A stretch of 64,000 nucleotides of DNA from Hahella ganghwensis DSM 17046 (lineage in GTDB: Bacteria > Pseudomonadota > Gammaproteobacteria > Pseudomonadales > Oleiphilaceae). The notes under the pieces are model-generated. The model worked only from the letters and a program-made list of their open reading frames with translations, ran no database searches and was not told the DNA's origin. The stretch covers positions 1 to 64,000 of the forward strand of contig NZ_AQXX01000134.1 in NCBI RefSeq assembly GCF_000376785.1, given 5' to 3'. The position numbers and the translations under genes are program-made. This document shows, in pieces, positions 36,156 through 46,831 of this stretch; positions within the stretch are counted from its first letter, which is position 1; each line of letters begins with the position of its first letter.

Positions 36156-37082
36156 ATGTCCAAGGTTTTGGAGACGGTTGATCAGCGCACCAAGCTGGTG
36201 GGAGAGAACCGGCTTGAGCTGTTGTTGTTCAAGTTTGGGGTTCGTCAGATTTTCGCGATTAATGTCTTCAAAATTCAAGAAGTGCTTCGGCTGCCCAATC
36301 TGACCAGAATGCCTCATCGTCATCCTGTTGTGGTTGGAGTGAGTCATATTCGGAATGTTACCGTTCCGGTCATAAATCTGGCTCAGGCTATTGGCCTGAA
36401 GCCGCTTGAGGTCAATGACGACTCCACTATTATTGTCACGGAATATAATCGAACTGTTCAGGCTTTCCTGGTAGGGAGTGTTGATCGCATTGTGAATATG
36501 ACCTGGGAGCAGATTCTCCCGCCGCCGCAGGGAGCGGGTAAATCTCACTATGTGACGGCGATTACTCACTACAATGATCAAATTGTGGAGATTATCGATG
36601 TAGAGCGGGTCCTTGCTGACATTAAGCCATACAACATTCAGGTGTCCTCGGATGTGCTGACCACGGATTTGATCCAGGTTGCCCATGGCAAGGAAATTAT
36701 GTTGGTTGATGACTCACCGGTTGCTATTGGGCAGGCGATCGGAACTTTGTCTCAGTTGGGGATTAAGGTTACAACGGCAAAAAATGGTCTGGAAGCCTAT
36801 AATCTCCTGAAGCGATGGGCTGATGAAGGGATTAATGTTCCTGAAAAGCTGCTGATGGTGGTGACCGATGCAGAGATGCCTGCAATGGATGGCTACAGGC
36901 TGACAACGGAAATACGCAATGATCCCAGATTGAAAGACCTGTTTGTGGTTTTGCATACGTCTCTCAGCGGTGATTTCAACAAGGCGATGGTTGAAAAGGT
37001 CGGATGTAATGCCTTTCTGTCCAAGTTTCAGCCAGATGAATTGGCAAAAGTGGTTGAGTCCAGGTTGAAAGAGACTGGCTAG
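36156..37082 (+). CDS. cheV: Chemotaxis coupling protein CheV (CheW-REC)
   Basis: CheV couples chemoreceptors to the CheA kinase and carries its own receiver. The 308-residue protein (ATG 36156, GAGG six bases upstream) has an N-terminal CheW-like domain (about 15-165; RTKLVGENRLELLLFKFG, INVFKIQEVLRLP) and a C-terminal receiver (about 180-305). The receiver shows the acidic pair LVDDSP, the phospho-acceptor Asp in VVTDAEMPAMDGYRL, and the switch Thr/Lys in LHTSLSGDFNK. It is monocistronic; no other chemotaxis genes are in the window. Confidence 0.95.
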   Translation: MSKVLETVDQRTKLVGENRLELLLFKFGVRQIFAINVFKIQEVLRLPNLTRMPHRHPVVVGVSHIRNVTVPVINLAQAIGLKPLEVNDDSTIIVTEYNRTVQAFLVGSVDRIVNMTWEQILPPPQGAGKSHYVTAITHYNDQIVEIIDVERVLADIKPYNIQVSSDVLTTDLIQVAHGKEIMLVDDSPVAIGQAIGTLSQLGIKVTTAKNGLEAYNLLKRWADEGINVPEKLLMVVTDAEMPAMDGYRLTTEIRNDPRLKDLFVVLHTSLSGDFNKAMVEKVGCNAFLSKFQPDELAKVVESRLKETG

Positions 37083-37236
37083 TGTGGCATTTAACATAAA
37101 GCCTCCGACCTACTGATGTTTCCCCCTTCGTGAATGTTTTCTGCTAGCTGAAATACGATTTTAAGTTGTATTGGCTATTGTTCTGTCCACTATCCCTGCT
37201 TAGACTGCTAGCCCAGATTAGAGCAAGGAGTCCTGC

Positions 37237-38034
37237 ATGTCCTCACTAAGTGTTACCGAATTGCATTTATACCCCGTTAAATCCTGCGCTGGCATATCTG
37301 TTGAGCAGTTGTCAATCACAGAGTGGGGGCCTTCCGATGATCGTCGGTATATGCTTGTTGATGAGGCTGGCAAGTTCGTCACCGGGCGTAAGTTCCCCAA
37401 GATGGTTTTGTTTAAAACCGAGTTGCTTCCAGAGGGATTGATGATCACCAGTCCCGCCGGGGATCAGAAACTGGCGAGTATCCCGGACGCACCTGAAAGG
37501 GTTGAGGTGGAGATCTGGAAGGATCGTGCAGAAGCCATCGTCGCCTCGCCAGAGGTCAATGACTGGCTGAGTCGTGCCCTCGAGGCCAATGTCAGGTTGG
37601 TACACATGCCGGAAGACAGCTTTCGACAGGTGGATCGGGACTACTATGCCGCTGATCAGCGCATACCGTTTTGTGATGGCTATCCTGTACTGATGACGAA
37701 TGAGTCGTCACTGACAGAATTGAATACAAGGCTGGATGAAACTATTGTGATGAAACGCTTCCGGCCGAACGTTGTGGTTAATGGCTCAGCAGCCTGGGAG
37801 GAGGACCATTGGAAGCATGTCAGGATCGGTGAGGTAGAGTTTCAAGTGGTGAAACCATGTAGCCGTTGTGTGTTTACAACCGTGGATCCGGAGACTGCAG
37901 AAAAAGGGAAGGAACCACTGCGAACGCTGGCAGGATATCGGCGACATGAGCTTGGAGTAATCTTCGGGCAGAATCTTGTGCAGCTGAATCAAGGCGTTAT
38001 CAAAGTCGGGGATGAAGTTCAAATTCTCGCCTGA
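37237..38034 (+). CDS. MOSC-domain protein (YcbX-like molybdenum enzyme)
   Basis: The 265-residue protein has the N-terminal MOSC_N beta-barrel (MSSLSVTELHLYPVKSCAGISVE, GRKFPKM) and the C-terminal MOSC domain with the conserved KPCSRCVFTTVDP, whose first Cys is the expected molybdenum-cofactor ligand. E. coli YcbX, the relative I would compare, adds a C-terminal ferredoxin domain that is absent here. It likely reduces N-hydroxylated compounds when paired with a reductase. AAGGAG lies upstream of the ATG. uup follows 52 bp downstream. Confidence 0.88.
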   Translation: MSSLSVTELHLYPVKSCAGISVEQLSITEWGPSDDRRYMLVDEAGKFVTGRKFPKMVLFKTELLPEGLMITSPAGDQKLASIPDAPERVEVEIWKDRAEAIVASPEVNDWLSRALEANVRLVHMPEDSFRQVDRDYYAADQRIPFCDGYPVLMTNESSLTELNTRLDETIVMKRFRPNVVVNGSAAWEEDHWKHVRIGEVEFQVVKPCSRCVFTTVDPETAEKGKEPLRTLAGYRRHELGVIFGQNLVQLNQGVIKVGDEVQILA

Positions 38035-38086
38035 TGTGCGGTCTGGTTTACTGAAAGCTTAATTACTTACTCATTATTTGGAATTT

Positions 38087-39997
38087 ATGTCGTTACTTAG
38101 AATTAAAGAGGCATCTCTGGCCTTTGGTCTGGCACCTTTGCTTGATAAAGCCGAACTGGTTGTCGAGCCTCAGGAGAGAATTTCCCTGATCGGTCGAAAC
38201 GGCGCAGGAAAATCTACCCTGTTGAAGGTGATTTGTGGGTTGATCCAGCCGGATGACGGTGAGGTCATGCGATCAACCGGCCTAAAGGTGGCCTACCTAC
38301 CCCAGGAAGTTCCGTCTCAGGATGAAGAAACGGTGTTTGAGGTTGTGGCAGATGGATTGGGTGAGGTAGGCGGATGGCTCAAAGAGTATGAGAGGCTCGT
38401 CAGTGATTCTGAGCATGCGGACCTGGATAAACTTGAGCATCTTCAGCATCGGATTGAAGCGAATGACGGATGGCAGCTGAGGCAAAAAGTTGAAGCGGCG
38501 ATGCAACGCCTGGAAATACCTCAGGAGACAACCATGGGGCAGCTGTCCGGTGGATGGAAGCGTCGTGTCTTTTTGGCTCGTGCGTTGGTGCAGGAGCCAA
38601 ATTTACTGCTGCTTGATGAGCCGACCAACCATCTGGATATCGAAATGATTCAGTGGCTGGAGGATGAGTTGCTTCAGTTTCGCGGCGGGCTGTTGTTTAT
38701 CTCCCACGACAGGATGTTCATCGACAAGATCGCCACCCGAATTATAGAACTGGACCGGGGAAAACTGAGCTCCTGGCCGGCGCCTTATGAGGCATACCTG
38801 GACAAGAAAGAGCAGCAACTGGCGGCAGAGGAAAAAGAGTGGGAGCGTTTCGATAAGAAGCTTGCTGAGGAGGAAGTCTGGATTCGGCAGGGAATCAAGG
38901 CCCGTCGAACTCGGAACGAGGGACGCGTTAGGGCTTTAAAGGCGCTTAGAGAAGAGAGAACGCAGCGGCGTGAGCGTGTTGGTCAGGTCAATCTTCGGAT
39001 AGGTGGAGAGCAGTCTTCAGGAAAAATAATCGCCGAATTCGCTAATGTCAGCTTTGGTTACGATGATAACAAAATTATTGATAATCTGACCTGGACCATG
39101 TTGCGTCAGGATAGGGTCGGGCTTATTGGCCCTAATGGCTGTGGTAAGTCGACTTTTATCAAGTTGGTTCTGGGGCAACTGGAAGCGGATGACGGCAAAA
39201 TCAAGCGAGGAACCAAGCAACAGGTTGCCTATTTTGATCAAATGAGAGGGCAGATTGATCCTGAAGCTTCTGTGTGGGATAACGTTGCCAAGGGTAAAGA
39301 TTTTATCACGTTGAATGATCGGGAGGTCCATGTAGCCGGCTACCTACGGGATTTCCTGTTTCCACCTGAGCGACTGAGAACGCCAGCCAAGGCACTCTCT
39401 GGCGGTGAAATCAATCGCCTTCTTTTAGCCAAGCTATTCACCCAACCAGCAAATATCCTGGTGCTCGATGAGCCGACCAACGACCTGGATATGGATACGC
39501 TTGATTTGCTGGAAGAGTTGCTAGGGAATTTCAAAGGTTCGATCATACTGGTATCGCACGATCGGACTTTCCTTGATAACGTGGTCACAAGTTCTCTTGT
39601 GTTTGAAGGTGATGGTCGGGTTGTCGAGTATGCTGGTGGATATAGCGACTGGTTGCTGCAGCGTCCTGAAGCCCAGTCGGCGAAGGCCGCGAAGGAGAAA
39701 GCATCCAAACCGGAGTCAGCAAAGCCATCCGGGAATAGCGATGAGAAGAAAGACAAGGGAGCGGGGCAGAAGAAAAAGTTAAGCTATAAACTTCAAAGAG
39801 AGCTGGAGCAGCTCCCGTCCTTGGTTGAGGATCTCGAAAAGCTCGTGGCTGAGCTGCAGGCTGAAGTAAGCGCCCCGGAATTTTACGAAAAGCCCCATGA
39901 GACGGTGGCAGAAAGGTTGGCGCTTTTAGAATCTCGGGAGAAAGATCTTGAGCAACTGATGGAGCGATGGTTGGAGTTGGAGGAAATGCAGGGCTGA
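38087..39997 (+). CDS. uup: ABC-F ATPase Uup
   Basis: Uup is a cytoplasmic ABC-F protein without membrane domains, linked to transposon-excision precision and ribosome/DNA transactions. The 636-residue product (ATG 38087; a TTG three codons earlier is the longer alternative) has two ATPase cassettes: Walker A GRNGAGKSTLL and GPNGCGKSTF, signatures LSGGWKRRVFLARAL and LSGGEINRLLLAKL, each with LLLDEPTNHLD or LVLDEPTNDLD. A C-terminal Lys/Glu-rich coiled coil (about 545-636) is the DNA-binding domain that distinguishes Uup from other ABC-F members. E. coli Uup has 635 residues. Confidence 0.96.
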   Translation: MSLLRIKEASLAFGLAPLLDKAELVVEPQERISLIGRNGAGKSTLLKVICGLIQPDDGEVMRSTGLKVAYLPQEVPSQDEETVFEVVADGLGEVGGWLKEYERLVSDSEHADLDKLEHLQHRIEANDGWQLRQKVEAAMQRLEIPQETTMGQLSGGWKRRVFLARALVQEPNLLLLDEPTNHLDIEMIQWLEDELLQFRGGLLFISHDRMFIDKIATRIIELDRGKLSSWPAPYEAYLDKKEQQLAAEEKEWERFDKKLAEEEVWIRQGIKARRTRNEGRVRALKALREERTQRRERVGQVNLRIGGEQSSGKIIAEFANVSFGYDDNKIIDNLTWTMLRQDRVGLIGPNGCGKSTFIKLVLGQLEADDGKIKRGTKQQVAYFDQMRGQIDPEASVWDNVAKGKDFITLNDREVHVAGYLRDFLFPPERLRTPAKALSGGEINRLLLAKLFTQPANILVLDEPTNDLDMDTLDLLEELLGNFKGSIILVSHDRTFLDNVVTSSLVFEGDGRVVEYAGGYSDWLLQRPEAQSAKAAKEKASKPESAKPSGNSDEKKDKGAGQKKKLSYKLQRELEQLPSLVEDLEKLVAELQAEVSAPEFYEKPHETVAERLALLESREKDLEQLMERWLELEEMQG

Positions 39998-40124
39998 CAA
40001 AGGTGGATAAGTGATTTTCGGAAATTAACAAACGGATTTGATTTGAGAGCTAGACTTAATCGAAAGGCAGTTTCTTTCAAAGATAATAAAAAAGTGTGCA
40101 AACCGTTTGGAGTATTAGAAACAG

Positions 40125-40817
40125 ATGCGGGTTCGTTACGATTTCCGACTAGAGGACGGCCGTTCAATTGATCATGTTGTGGAAACGGATCGTGAGAGCA
40201 AGCCACCGGCAAACCGGGAGGCCGCAGATTGGGCTGAGTTGAAGCATTGCCAGTGCAGCAATTGTCCTCTGGATTCCTCTGAATACCAATATTGCCCGGC
40301 GGCTATTGATATTCAGGGCCTTGTTGATACATTCAGCAAAGAGCCTGCATTCCAGAAGGTCGAGGTTATCGTATCGACCAGGGAACGTAATTATCAGAAG
40401 CGTACCGGGCTGGAAGAGGCCTTGAGATCGTTGATGGGATTGATTCTCGCTACCAGTGAATGCCCAATTTTGGGAGAGTTGAGGCCAATGGCGATGCATC
40501 ACATGCCGTTTGCGACCAATGAAGAGTTTATTCTACGCTCTGTATCCATCTATCTCGTGCAGCAATATTTTAGTATGAGGGACTCCCGGGAAGAACAGCC
40601 TGATTGGGAGTTGAAAGGGCTGGTGGAACGAAACAGGCGACTGCAATTAGTCAATCAGGCGTTGTGGCAGCGCATACATGAGACCTGTGAAGCGGATTCG
40701 AATCTTAAAGCGTTGTTGAGTTTCTTTTCGTTGGCTTCAAGTGTCACTTTTTCGCTGGAGAGCCAACTGCAGAAACTGCGGCACAGCTTTGAGGCGGGTG
40801 AATGGAATAGTTCCTGA
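40125..40817 (+). CDS. Uncharacterised protein with N-terminal Cys cluster
   Basis: A 230-residue cytoplasmic-looking protein that I do not recognise. It opens with a beta-type segment MRVRYDFRLEDGRSIDHVV, then has a cysteine cluster Cys42-x-Cys44-x2-Cys47-x9-Cys57 (HCQCSNCPL...YCPAA) that could bind zinc or an iron-sulfur cluster. The rest is helical, with STRERNYQKRTGLEEALRSLMG and LRPMAMHHMPFATNEEF blocks containing His and Met residues. It lies alone between uup (127 bp upstream) and a universal stress gene on the other strand. The strong ORF and conserved-looking motifs suggest a real gene; its function is unknown. Confidence 0.75.
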   Translation: MRVRYDFRLEDGRSIDHVVETDRESKPPANREAADWAELKHCQCSNCPLDSSEYQYCPAAIDIQGLVDTFSKEPAFQKVEVIVSTRERNYQKRTGLEEALRSLMGLILATSECPILGELRPMAMHHMPFATNEEFILRSVSIYLVQQYFSMRDSREEQPDWELKGLVERNRRLQLVNQALWQRIHETCEADSNLKALLSFFSLASSVTFSLESQLQKLRHSFEAGEWNSS

Positions 40818-40864
40818 TGTCTGGGTTGGCAGGGTATCGTCTGATGATTCCCTGCCTCTTTAGA

Positions 40865-41293
40865 TTATTGGTGGACTCTTACTGCCAGGACATCACACTT
40901 GGCGCCGTGAAGCACGCCGTTGGCGGTGGAGCCAAGCAGTAGTTGAAGTCCGTGGCGACCATGGCTTCCGACGACTATCAGATCAACGTTGTTTTCCTCG
41001 GCAAAATGATGGATTTCACTTTCCGGTCTGCCTACCAGTACTGAACAGTCAGTATTGGTGAGTTGGCGACTGTTTTTGAGTTCTTCCAGTTTATTGGTGC
41101 TGCGGTCTTCCAGTTGTTGCTGCACTTCACCAAGATCCATTGGGATGTCGCCACCATAGGCATAGCTGATGGGCTCGATGATATGAATCATGCTTAACTT
41201 GCAGGAAGATACCTGTTGTAATGCCACCGCTTTGTTCAGGACGGTATCTGTTTCCTTTCCAAGGTCCAGGGCTACCAGAATGTGGTTGTACAT
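40865..41293 (-). CDS. Universal stress protein, UspA family
   Basis: A 142-residue single-domain Usp protein. It begins MYNHILVALDLGKETD and has the C-terminal loop VVGSHGRHGLQLLLGSTANGV, which resembles the ATP-binding G-x2-G-x9-G(S) pattern, although spacing here is closer to the UspA-like non-binding type. Usp proteins accumulate in stress or stationary phase; the target is not known. It is divergent from the next small membrane-protein gene. Confidence 0.92.
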   Translation of the reverse strand: MYNHILVALDLGKETDTVLNKAVALQQVSSCKLSMIHIIEPISYAYGGDIPMDLGEVQQQLEDRSTNKLEELKNSRQLTNTDCSVLVGRPESEIHHFAEENNVDLIVVGSHGRHGLQLLLGSTANGVLHGAKCDVLAVRVHQ

Positions 41294-41452
41294 GGCTCGA
41301 TCCTCCAGCGCAGATGATAGGTCTAATATCAGTTTCCTGATTTTGTCGTCTGTATGTTGTGATCTGGGGCAAAATTCTGCCCTGATGTAATGTCTGTCAT
41401 TATAGAATATTTAACGTCTGTTTTTTCATGCCGTCCTTGTTAGGAGAGTTTT

Positions 41453-41902
41453 GTGAGCACCCCTGTCATTATCGTACTTGCTGTGTTGGGATTTGTCGTT
41501 GGATCAATTTTCTGGATTCTTCCAAGCCCGGCTGAGCGCCGCCGCATGAAGCTGAGGCAGGTTGCATATAATCGAGGATTCAGAGTGAAAAAGCAGACCC
41601 TGAATGATCTTCACTCATCGTTGAGCAAAGAGACAGAGGAATCGACTTATTACTATTTTTCCCTTGGAAAGTTTCCGGGTGTTGGTGGCAGGCAGGTCTG
41701 GGTGAGTGAGCAAGGGGCATGGCGCTGTGCAGGAGAGGCCTCTCAGGGCGAGAAGGATCTGAGCTGGTTTTCCGATGAGGTGGAAGGCCTGTGTGCGGTT
41801 TTGATGTCCAGTAGTGAGATCGGGTTCCTGTGGACCGAGAGAGGAACTCCGGAAAAGGTCAACGAGGCTCTGGATAAATTAACTAAGATGGCAGAAGGGT
41901 AA
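41453..41902 (+). CDS. Uncharacterised protein with one N-terminal membrane anchor
   Basis: A 149-residue protein starting at GTG with AGGAGA five bases upstream. One N-terminal membrane segment (VIIVLAVLGFVVGSIFWIL) is followed by the arginine-rich stop-transfer ERRRMKLRQ, so the rest is cytoplasmic. The soluble part has no motif I recognise. Its stop is 23 bp from that of the convergent helical protein. Confidence 0.72.
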   Translation: MSTPVIIVLAVLGFVVGSIFWILPSPAERRRMKLRQVAYNRGFRVKKQTLNDLHSSLSKETEESTYYYFSLGKFPGVGGRQVWVSEQGAWRCAGEASQGEKDLSWFSDEVEGLCAVLMSSSEIGFLWTERGTPEKVNEALDKLTKMAEG

Positions 41903-41925
41903 CAAAGTTTCCCTTCTGCGGCTTG

Positions 41926-42750
41926 TTACGAGCTCTGCTTCAGTAGCTCATCCAGCGCGTCAATGATGCGATAAGAGTAAAGGTTGACTACATAGGAGAC
42001 GTTGTCTTCGTTGTAATTCTTATAGGAGTTGCGGATAAAGTTCCACTTTGTGGAAATAGAGTCCAGCAGTTTTGCAGACTCGCCTTTGTTCAAATCCGTT
42101 TTCATCAGTTCAGCCAGGCGTTTATCAAAACGGTCAGCCTGCACATCCATGGGTTCTTCCGTTTTTGCGCCCTGGAATATCTGCGACACAGTGGAAGCGC
42201 TTCTGGCCGAATATTTGGTCATCATACTGACCAGCAGCAGTTTGCTGTCTCTTAAGGCTGAGACAAGGTTGCTGGGTTTGAACCCGGAAAGGTCCTGGGC
42301 TCTGTCATAGGCTCGTTCTATCGAGCCGACCAAGTCTATATTGGACTGAGCCATATCAGCCAACAGCCGTAGATCTGGATAACCCAGTTTAATCGCGTCC
42401 TCTATATTGGTATTCAGCAGGTCTTTGTACTTTACCCACTGTTCATTGACAGACGCCAGTTCACCCTGAATATCGACAATTCCCGCACTGGATTCCAAAG
42501 TGGTAAGAGCATTCTCCAGATCACTCATTTCAGTGAGTATCTGGCTGTGGAGCTCTTTATCTCCTGGGTTTAGGCTGAAATTGTAATAAGAGTTGATTGC
42601 CTGATAGGCATGAATCTGTAAGTGATGAAAGTGCTCCAGAATGGGCTTTGTTTCTTCTTTTGTCAGTGCCTGTGTCAATGGGGCGATAATTAGCAGGCTC
42701 AGAAAGAGCCCGACAACCTTCAGGTTTCGGTCATACACCGAATAATCCAT
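41926..42750 (-). CDS. Uncharacterised secreted all-helical protein
   Basis: A 274-residue protein with an N-terminal hydrophobic segment (VVGLFLSLLIIAPLTQA), then a mature part that looks all alpha-helical and resembles the sensory four-helix regions of type IV pili chemoreceptors (my reading, not a known domain). It has no catalytic motif. A similar gene sits near uup and fadBA in Pseudomonas aeruginosa, as I remember. A perfect dyad TTCCCGG-N5-CCGGGAA (42772-42790) lies about 20 bp upstream of the start. Confidence 0.7.
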   Translation of the reverse strand: MDYSVYDRNLKVVGLFLSLLIIAPLTQALTKEETKPILEHFHHLQIHAYQAINSYYNFSLNPGDKELHSQILTEMSDLENALTTLESSAGIVDIQGELASVNEQWVKYKDLLNTNIEDAIKLGYPDLRLLADMAQSNIDLVGSIERAYDRAQDLSGFKPSNLVSALRDSKLLLVSMMTKYSARSASTVSQIFQGAKTEEPMDVQADRFDKRLAELMKTDLNKGESAKLLDSISTKWNFIRNSYKNYNEDNVSYVVNLYSYRIIDALDELLKQSS

Positions 42751-43169
42751 AAATCCGCTCTCCCGTAATCTTTCCCGGTGGCGCCGGGAATACTCCAGAT
42801 CTGTTGTTGTATTTGTGATGCCGGATACTTCGACTAGAGGTTTGACGACTCCGAATTATGGGTTGTTGGGAAGTTCTTTTGCCCCTGCAACTAATAAGCC
42901 GAAATGTCACATACCTTAATGAAGTGAAGTGAACGCAAGCGTCGGTTTATTAAAGAAAAATAGGCCTAAATCCGTGATCGGTCAAAGGGTCTAGGCGGAA
43001 ATTATCATAGATAATCGGGCGAAAAATGGGAACCTTATTCACGTTTTTTCTTTTCCCTACCGTTAAATTTGAATTTTATGTTTTTGAATTTACTGAAGAA
43101 AAAATCGTTTTTGATGGCGTTTTCTGAAATGAGTATTGCAAATATTTTCATATGAATAGCCAGAAAAAA

Positions 43170-43198
43170 TTGACAAACGAAGCAAATTTATCCATGTT
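43170..43198 (+). promoter_or_regulatory. Candidate promoter of fadBA
   Basis: TTGACA (43170-43175) is a perfect -35; 17 bp later is CATGTT (43193-43198), a weak -10. Transcription would start near 43205. Confidence 0.5.
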
Positions 43199-43208
43199 GT
43201 CGCTTACG

Positions 43209-43230
43209 AATTCAAACGAGCGTATGAATT
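43209..43230. promoter_or_regulatory. Operator-like dyad overlapping the fadBA start point
   Basis: AATTCAAAC (43209-43217), spacer GAGC, GTATGAATT (43222-43230) is a 9+4+9 dyad with a single mismatch. Its core, CAAAC-N4-GTaTG, resembles the PsrA-type (TetR-family fatty-acid regulator) box CAAAC-N-GTTTG known from pseudomonad fad genes. Position at about +5 to +25 fits repression. Confidence 0.55.
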
Positions 43231-43362
43231 TTTCTCCAGGAGTTATCCTGATGGGGAGGATTTCTACGAATCTGTTGATCGGAGCCCGGGCCGGAAGCGG
43301 AAGCTTCTGAGCTTCGCGGCATATAACAAAACCAGTGCTAATCAACGCTTGGAGATCCTTTG

Positions 43363-45507
43363 ATGATTTACGAAGGTAAAGCCATCACAGTCAAAGAGAT
43401 CGAAGATGGTATCGCGGTACTGACCTTCGATTTGCAAGGCGAGTCTGTAAACAAATTCAATCGTCTGACGCTGGAAGAATTGCGTCAAGCGACAGATAAA
43501 TTGAAAACACAGGACCTGAAAGGTCTGGTCGTTACAAGTAATAAAGATTGTTTCATTGTGGGCGCGGACATCACCGAGTTCCAGGATCTGTTTGCCGGTC
43601 CTGAAGAGGAGCTTGTTGCCAACAATCTATACGCTAACCAAATTTTTTCCGATATCGAAGATTTGCCGTATCCAACTGTGACGGCAATTAACGGTATTGC
43701 GCTGGGTGGCGGTATGGAAATGTGCTTGTCCACTGATTACCGTGTCATGTCTACCAAGGCAAAAGTCGGTTTGCCTGAAGTTAAGCTGGGTATTTTTCCT
43801 GGTTTTGGCGGTACGGTGCGTCTGCCTCGTCTGATTGGTGCCGATTATGCTATCGAGTGGATTTGTGCCGGTGGTGAAAAAAGGCCGGAGCAGGCACTGA
43901 AAGAAGGTGCTGTTGACGCCGTTGTCGGGCCAGAGCAGTTGATGGATGCCTCCCTGGCGATTCTCAATCAGGTAGTCGATGGTAAATTCGATTATCTGGC
44001 TCGTCGTGAAGAGAAGAAAGGCAAGCTGAAGCTGAACCCCATGGAAAGTATGATGGCGTTTGAAACCGCCAAGGGGTATGTGGCCGGTCAGGCTGGTAAA
44101 AACTACCCGGCGCCGGTTGAAGCGATCAAGGTAATGCAAAAGCATGCCGGTATGACCCGCGATAAGGCTTTGGAAGTTGAAGCCAAAGGTTTCGCAAAAA
44201 TGGCGAAAACCTCCGTTGCGGCCAGCCTGGTTGGCTTGTTCCTGAATGATCAGGAACTGAAGAAAAAGGCCAAAGAGCTGGAGCCGGTTGCCGGTGATGT
44301 TAAGCAGGCGGCAGTTCTGGGTGCGGGTATTATGGGTGGCGGTGTTGCCTATCAGTCAGCGCTGAAAGGTACGCCGATTATCATGAAAGATATCGCGCCT
44401 GCAGGTATTGAGCTGGGCTTGAAAGAAGCTAAGAAACTGCTGGTCAAGCGTGTCGATAAAGGTCGTATGAAGCCAGAGCAAATGGCTGATGTGCTTAACT
44501 CGATCACTCCCGCGTTGAGCTATGGCGACTTCAAGAATGTTGACCTGGTAGTTGAGGCAGTTGTTGAAAATCCCAAGGTTAAAGACATGGTCTTGTGTGA
44601 AGTTGAAGATGTTGTCCGTGAAGACACCATTCTGACTTCCAACACATCTACCATCTCCATCAACCGGCTGGCGAAGAACCTGAAGCGCCCTGAAAACTTC
44701 TGCGGCATGCACTTCTTCAATCCGGTTCATATGATGCCTCTCGTCGAAGTTATCCGCGGTGAAAAAACCAGCGAAAAAGCCATTGCCACGACTGTCGCCT
44801 ATGCCAAGGCTATGGGTAAAACACCTATCGTTGTTAATGACTGTCCGGGCTTCCTGGTTAACCGCATCCTGTTCCCATATTTTGGTGGATTCAGTCTGTT
44901 GGTTCGTGACGGTGCGGACTTCCAGAAAGTTGACAAAATCATGGAGCGCTTCGGATGGCCCATGGGACCAGCCTACCTGCTGGATGTTGTGGGTATGGAT
45001 ACGGCCAAGCATGCTGGTGATGTAATGGCTGAAGGCTTCCCGGAACGTATGAAATACAGCGAGAAAACCGTTGTAGAAGCGATGTTTGAAGCTGAACGTT
45101 TCGGTCAGAAAAACGATAAAGGCTTCTACGCTTATGAGCTGGATAAAAAAGGCAAGCAGAAGAAAGTTATCGATCCTTCTGTTGAAGCACTGATTAATTC
45201 CGTTCAAGGTGAAGCAAAAGATTTCTCCGATGAAGAAATCATCGAACGCATGATGGTGCCGCTGTGTATCGAGACTGTTCGTTGCCTGGAAGATGGCATC
45301 GTTGATAGTCCTGCGGAAGCGGATATGGGTCTGATCTTTGGTATCGGGTTCCCTCCATTCCGTGGTGGTGCGCTGCGCTACATCGACTCAATCGGGGTTG
45401 AAGAGTTCTGTAAGATCGCTGACAAATATGCTGATCTTGGGCCTCTGTATCACCCGACTGATGGAATGCGAGAAATGGCCAAGTCTGGCAAGAAGTATTT
45501 CGGCTAA
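43363..45507 (+). CDS. fadB: Fatty-acid oxidation complex alpha subunit
   Basis: FadB carries the enoyl-CoA hydratase, 3-hydroxyacyl-CoA dehydrogenase and isomerase activities of beta-oxidation. The 714-residue protein starts at ATG 43363 (GGAG eight bases upstream; the longest frame starts at a TTG one codon earlier). Its N-terminal crotonase domain has [18 protein letters not shown] and [14 protein letters not shown]; the NAD-binding domain begins near residue 315 with [17 protein letters not shown] and continues with [16 protein letters not shown]. coli FadB has 729 residues. fadA follows 31 bp later in one operon. Confidence 0.97.
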   Translation: MIYEGKAITVKEIEDGIAVLTFDLQGESVNKFNRLTLEELRQATDKLKTQDLKGLVVTSNKDCFIVGADITEFQDLFAGPEEELVANNLYANQIFSDIEDLPYPTVTAINGIALGGGMEMCLSTDYRVMSTKAKVGLPEVKLGIFPGFGGTVRLPRLIGADYAIEWICAGGEKRPEQALKEGAVDAVVGPEQLMDASLAILNQVVDGKFDYLARREEKKGKLKLNPMESMMAFETAKGYVAGQAGKNYPAPVEAIKVMQKHAGMTRDKALEVEAKGFAKMAKTSVAASLVGLFLNDQELKKKAKELEPVAGDVKQAAVLGAGIMGGGVAYQSALKGTPIIMKDIAPAGIELGLKEAKKLLVKRVDKGRMKPEQMADVLNSITPALSYGDFKNVDLVVEAVVENPKVKDMVLCEVEDVVREDTILTSNTSTISINRLAKNLKRPENFCGMHFFNPVHMMPLVEVIRGEKTSEKAIATTVAYAKAMGKTPIVVNDCPGFLVNRILFPYFGGFSLLVRDGADFQKVDKIMERFGWPMGPAYLLDVVGMDTAKHAGDVMAEGFPERMKYSEKTVVEAMFEAERFGQKNDKGFYAYELDKKGKQKKVIDPSVEALINSVQGEAKDFSDEEIIERMMVPLCIETVRCLEDGIVDSPAEADMGLIFGIGFPPFRGGALRYIDSIGVEEFCKIADKYADLGPLYHPTDGMREMAKSGKKYFG

Positions 45508-45535
45508 TTGCTGATCGAGAATTGACGGAGAATAG

Positions 45536-46714
<1,179 letters not shown>

Positions 46715-46733
46715 TCTTTTTGATTGAGTTGAG

Positions 46734-46760
46734 AATCCCCGCTTCGGCGGGGATTTTTTT
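46734..46760 (+). terminator. Terminator of fadBA
   Basis: AATCCCCGC (46734-46742), tetraloop TTCG, GCGGGGATT (46747-46755), then T to 46760. The UUCG-type loop makes it exceptionally stable. Confidence 0.95.
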
Positions 46761-46831
46761 GTCTTGAAAATTGTATCGACAGAATATTACTTCTAGCTCG
46801 AAGTGCGGCCTTAATGGCTGGATTTAAAGTC

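Larger units (their letters stand above)
42751..43362. other. Divergent regulatory region upstream of fadBA
   Basis: 612 bp without a gene. It contains the TTCCCGG dyad near the minus-strand gene, and, on the right, the fadB promoter (43170-43198) with an operator-like dyad (43209-43230). The middle is AT-rich with no further signal. Confidence 0.55.

Noticed and set aside
44356-45207. 283-codon minus-strand frame inside fadB
   Set aside because: Antisense to a complete fadB, no recognisable content, His/Asn-rich composition typical of shadow frames.
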